From positions 178,505,131 to 178,569,130 of the forward strand of contig OZ023264.1 of the NCBI GenBank assembly GCA_964006375.1: a stretch of DNA of 64,000 nt, read 5' to 3'. The notes beneath the pieces were generated by a model, which was not told where the DNA came from, ran no database searches, and worked only from the letters and a program-made list of their open reading frames with translations. The stretch is from Tillus elongatus. Its lineage: Eukaryota > Arthropoda > Insecta > Coleoptera > Cleridae. Made by a program: the position numbers and the translations under genes. Shown here one piece after another: positions 61,216 to 64,000 of the stretch (the stretch's first letter is position 1; each line of letters opens with the position of its first letter).

Positions 61216-61436
61216 TATATTATTACTATATGACAGCTGTTTTGACACTTAATAAACCACAGTGTGGAGAGACAGCTGTCATGTAATAATATCAATACTT
61301 ATAATCTTACATTCAACTTTTTCATTAAACATTTGATTCTGAAATTCGTTTTGGCACTAAGTAAAAAGTCAATTTTTGAACCTTGGATTTTGTTAGTATT
61401 GGTTTTTCTAAAGATAGTCTCCTTTCTTTCGTCAGA

Positions 61437-61580
61437 TTATGCAAATATTGACTTTCTAGCATCCACTTTCTGGGCAGGAGAGTCTGGTGGCGTGTCATCA
61501 GCTTCATGTCTATAGCGGTAGAATAAAAATATTGCTGCACAGCCAATCAATAAAACCAATCCTCCTGCAATACCTAGAGA
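61437..61580 (-). CDS. C-terminal exon of a small single-pass membrane protein (gene 4)
   Basis: The acceptor ATGAATTCCTAG (AG at 61582-61581) opens a 47-codon frame with stop. SLGIAGGLVLLIGCAAIFLF is a clear transmembrane segment with a glycine zipper-like start, followed by a basic stop-transfer run (YRYRH) and a short cytoplasmic tail rich in Asp and Pro (ADDTPPDSPAQKVDARKS). Phase 0 matches the leader-like exon at 63982-63884. I do not recognise the protein; a further exon between the two is possible. Confidence 0.68.
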   Translation of the reverse strand, partial: SLGIAGGLVLLIGCAAIFLFYRYRHEADDTPPDSPAQKVDARKSIFA

Positions 61581-61732
61581 CTAGGAATTCATATTTGAAA
61601 TTAATTTTATTATTGAAATAAATAATACAGGTGCGCAAATAGTATTACACCAAGTGGAATTATGTCAAAACGGTTTGACATTTAATAGAATTGATCTGCA
61701 ACTTTTGACATGACTCTCATTTGCTTCACATT

Positions 61733-61849
61733 TTAGTGAATTTTCATTAAGAAAATTCACTAATAGAGAGGTATCGATGGTGAGACATTCGGAAAATTGC
61801 TTCAAATGAGCATGAATTAGGACCTCTGGAACCATTTCTATCAGTTAAA

Positions 61850-61939
<90 letters not shown>

Positions 61940-62540
61940 CTTCACTGATTTGGACCTAATTTGGGAATTACTCTTATTTTGCTAATAGTTTGGATTAGTT
62001 CGTTCATCAAATCTTAACGGTCAATTTTTCTTAATAACAAATTAAAAAATATTTTTTAAAACGCAATATCTCTCAAATTTTCTAAGTGATTGGAACAAAA
62101 ATTTACAACTTAAAAGAACATAGACAGACGTGGTTGTGTACCAATTCTCAAGTCGTTTGATTAAAGGAAAATAAAGTTATTCGAAATTAATAATAAAATA
62201 ATCCTCGACATCACTTCAGATTCTGTAATGCAATATCTACAATGTTGGACAAAGACAGATGACGTTACCTGTACCGCTATGCTATTTAAATAAATCGTAG
62301 ATAAAAATATAAACAATGGAAGTTATTGAAAAAGGTCAGACATTGTGAGAGATACGACAGGGACACCAACTCGGTGCAGGACCAGGTAGTATGTTGTCAC
62401 GACGACTGTAGTTTACACAACATTTTATAGATAGAGCTGTGTAACAAACAATTTTGTAAATTGTCAGCCTTGGACCATTTCTTTGCTAATACCGAGACAA
62501 AGTTTATGTCCGAAGCGCTAAATATTAGCATGCGAATTTA
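61733..62540 (-). repeat. Microsatellite-cored repeat, most complete inverted copy
   Basis: The hairpin TTAGTGAATTTTCATTAAGA...TTCACTAA (61735-61763), right arm, TA array 61855-61936, then left-arm blocks (GATTTGGACCTAATTTGGGA, CGTTCATCAAATC), GACAAAGACAGATGACGTTA at about 62250, and the far end with ACAATTTTGTAAATTGTCAG and GTATGTTGTCACG (about 62390-62470). These blocks are the reverse of 24565-25192. The following 62541-63025 shows no gene. Confidence 0.8.
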
Positions 62541-63040
62541 TGCTAATAAATAAAAAAATGTATGACAGTGATTTAATTTGTTTAAAAACAATCTAGAACG
62601 ACGTTTCATTATGTATAAATATTAAGCTTCCCATTCTTCACATTCACAGTATTTAAAATTAAAAGCCATCTCTCTCTCTCTCTCCTAGTTTAATCTGACC
62701 ACACGTAGCTATTTGTAACAGGGAAGCGTGTACGTTCGCGCTCTGCGCATCGCATAACCTGGAAAGCGACCCCGCTAGACCGACGTTAAAAAAAATCTTA
62801 ATTTTGCATGTAACAAAAAGTAAAATAAAGTGCTTATTGTCCTAGTGCAATGAAGGGCCACTTTATGACAATACTGTGTCAGAAACAATATTTTATAATG
62901 TAATTGGTCATAAAACACATGATTTCTATTTGCATTTTATTTTGAATCCATATAAGACCTATGTACCTTTATTTCCAAATTGAAAGTTTATACAAGAAAA
63001 ATTCAATGTCATCCTTGTATTTAAATCTATTTTTTCATTG

Positions 63041-63395
63041 TGTGTTGTGTTTTTATTTCTTTACCTTCGGTCTATTTCCGCGACTATGGCCAATCACCGA
63101 CGCCAGGGAGCAGTTTCACCTCGCTATCCTGGGAATTTTGCCGAACCCTTGCCTTTCTGTAAAGAGGGTAGGGATCTTTAACGTGCCCAACATCGCATGA
63201 ACACGGGATCGACGGCTTTACGCCCCCTCCGAAGGGCGGAACGTGCAGACATTCAACTTGCTCAAATACAATGCCAGAACCTCGGTTGATGTTAATGTTA
63301 CAGTTTGTACTGAAAAAGTGAAAGGAGTACGCTGGGATCGAACCCAGTACCCTTAGGTTCAGAGGCACACGTTCTTAGCACTGAACCACCGAGGC
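63041..63395 (-). mobile_element. tRNA-derived SINE, full length, with 15-bp target duplication
   Basis: Direct repeats TCTATTTTTTCATTG lie at 63026-63040 and 63396-63410. In minus orientation the head begins GCCTCGGTGGTTCAG, the B box GGTTCGATCCC lies at 63344-63334, and the tail ends GGCCATAGTCGCGGAAATAG. It is the same family as 27662-28020. It sits in the intron of gene 4. Confidence 0.92.
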
Positions 63396-63883
63396 TCTAT
63401 TTTTTCATTGCAAAACTTTCCCATTGTCTTCCTGGGTCCTGATTGGCCATTACAATGCTGTGGCTGTTAGTTGACCTCTAGCTTTCAACTTGCAATTGAT
63501 ATATAACCCATGTTGCCACGTAAAAAACAAATCTAGATGGCACCGCCTGACTAATATCTGATGTACAAAACAAATGAAAAAAATGTCAATAGAGGTCACT
63601 CCATCTAAATGTCATATTGAAATGTCAAATTGCTTTAACATCTAATTGCAAGTTTGGGAATCAATTTTACTTTTCACACACCGGTATTAAGTACTTGTAA
63701 TTTAATGTATGATTAGTTTGTGATAACTGGGATTTCTTTCTAAATTTTACGTACTTATACTGATAGCTTAAGCAGATCCTCAACCAAAACTTTTAAATAC
63801 TTGCACATAAAAAAACAGTATTAGGATTTTTTTGAAAATTTTCAAATTTACAAAATCGCTTAAATTTAAATATTTATACTAAC

Positions 63884-63982
63884 CCCTGTCGCTTCTTGAA
63901 ATGTATCTTCGTGGCATTCATTTAAAGTCACAATCGAACTCAGTATTGACAAAATTGAAAACACAAAATTTAATAGTATATC
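63884..63982 (-). CDS. Signal-peptide-like exon of a small membrane protein (gene 4)
   Basis: Acceptor GTTTTTCTTTTTAG (AG at 63984-63983), donor GTTAGT, 33 codons, phase 0 at both ends. It encodes DILLNFVFSILSILSSIVTL followed by NECHEDTFQEATG: a hydrophobic core, a probable cleavage region, then a short acidic luminal stretch. The start codon must lie beyond the right edge. It joins in frame to 61580. The intron (61581-63883) carries a SINE and a cored repeat. Confidence 0.6.
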
Positions 63983-64000
63983 CTAAAAAGAAAAACATCA

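Noticed and set aside
62668..62690. CT-repeat as a regulatory GAGA-type site
   Set aside because: A short simple repeat with no gene start next to it.

Overview
The window is animal, almost certainly insect, nuclear DNA. It is AT-rich, has split genes with GT-AG introns, two seven-transmembrane gustatory-receptor-type genes (an arthropod family), tRNA-derived SINEs, and remnants of LINE, Penelope, Gypsy, Tc1/mariner, piggyBac and hAT elements. The order of insect cannot be resolved from this sequence. About nine tenths of the window is intronic or intergenic and is dominated by nested mobile elements and by thirteen TA-dinucleotide arrays of about 60 to 150 bp.

Four host genes can be reconstructed by splice sites and reading phase. 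(1) A minus-strand gene starts at 56407 and reads through exons 56407-56166, 55045-54973 and 4502-851, leaving the window at the left. Phases match at both junctions, giving at least 1322 codons of a basic, Ser/Asn/Lys-rich protein that I do not recognise. Its second intron would be about 50.5 kb. (2) and (3) Two gustatory-receptor genes lie on the plus strand, that is antisense, inside that intron. GR-A has exons at 11308, 13422, 17416, 25735 and 29126 and encodes 366 residues. GR-B has exons at 36279, 42373, 47904, 48042 and 48191 and encodes 387 residues. Both are open end to end, and their last three exons share intron phases and nearly identical lengths. (4) On the minus strand at the right edge, an exon for a hydrophobic leader (63982-63884) joins in phase to an exon for one transmembrane segment and a short tail (61580-61437), suggesting a small single-pass membrane protein.

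Layout: 1-850, LINE remnant. 851-4502, big exon of gene 1. 4.5-11 kb, TA arrays, a Penelope endonuclease remnant, a LINE reverse transcriptase remnant and a complete-ended 3.0 kb mariner-like element with very long inverted repeats. 11.3-29.2 kb, GR-A with introns carrying LINE, hAT, mariner, SINE and MITE insertions. 29.2-36.2 kb, LINE fragments, tandem repeats and a second mariner-like element. 36.3-48.3 kb, GR-B, whose first intron holds a piggyBac element inserted in a MITE. 48.3-54.9 kb, a Gypsy remnant, a LINE and a hAT inserted in the LINE. 54.9-56.4 kb, the first two exons of gene 1. 56.4-64 kb, intergenic repeats and gene 4.

Nearly all transposon coding regions carry stops or frameshifts and look inactive, but several insertions keep exact target-site duplications: two SINEs, three hAT elements (one imperfect), piggyBac (TTAA/CTAA), mariner (TA) and two short retro-insertions. 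The most interesting features are the antisense receptor pair in one giant intron, a repeat family built around a TA-array core that has itself been a landing site for mariner elements, a mariner relative with inverted repeats of about 0.7 kb, and short insertions carrying hammerhead-ribozyme-like cores.
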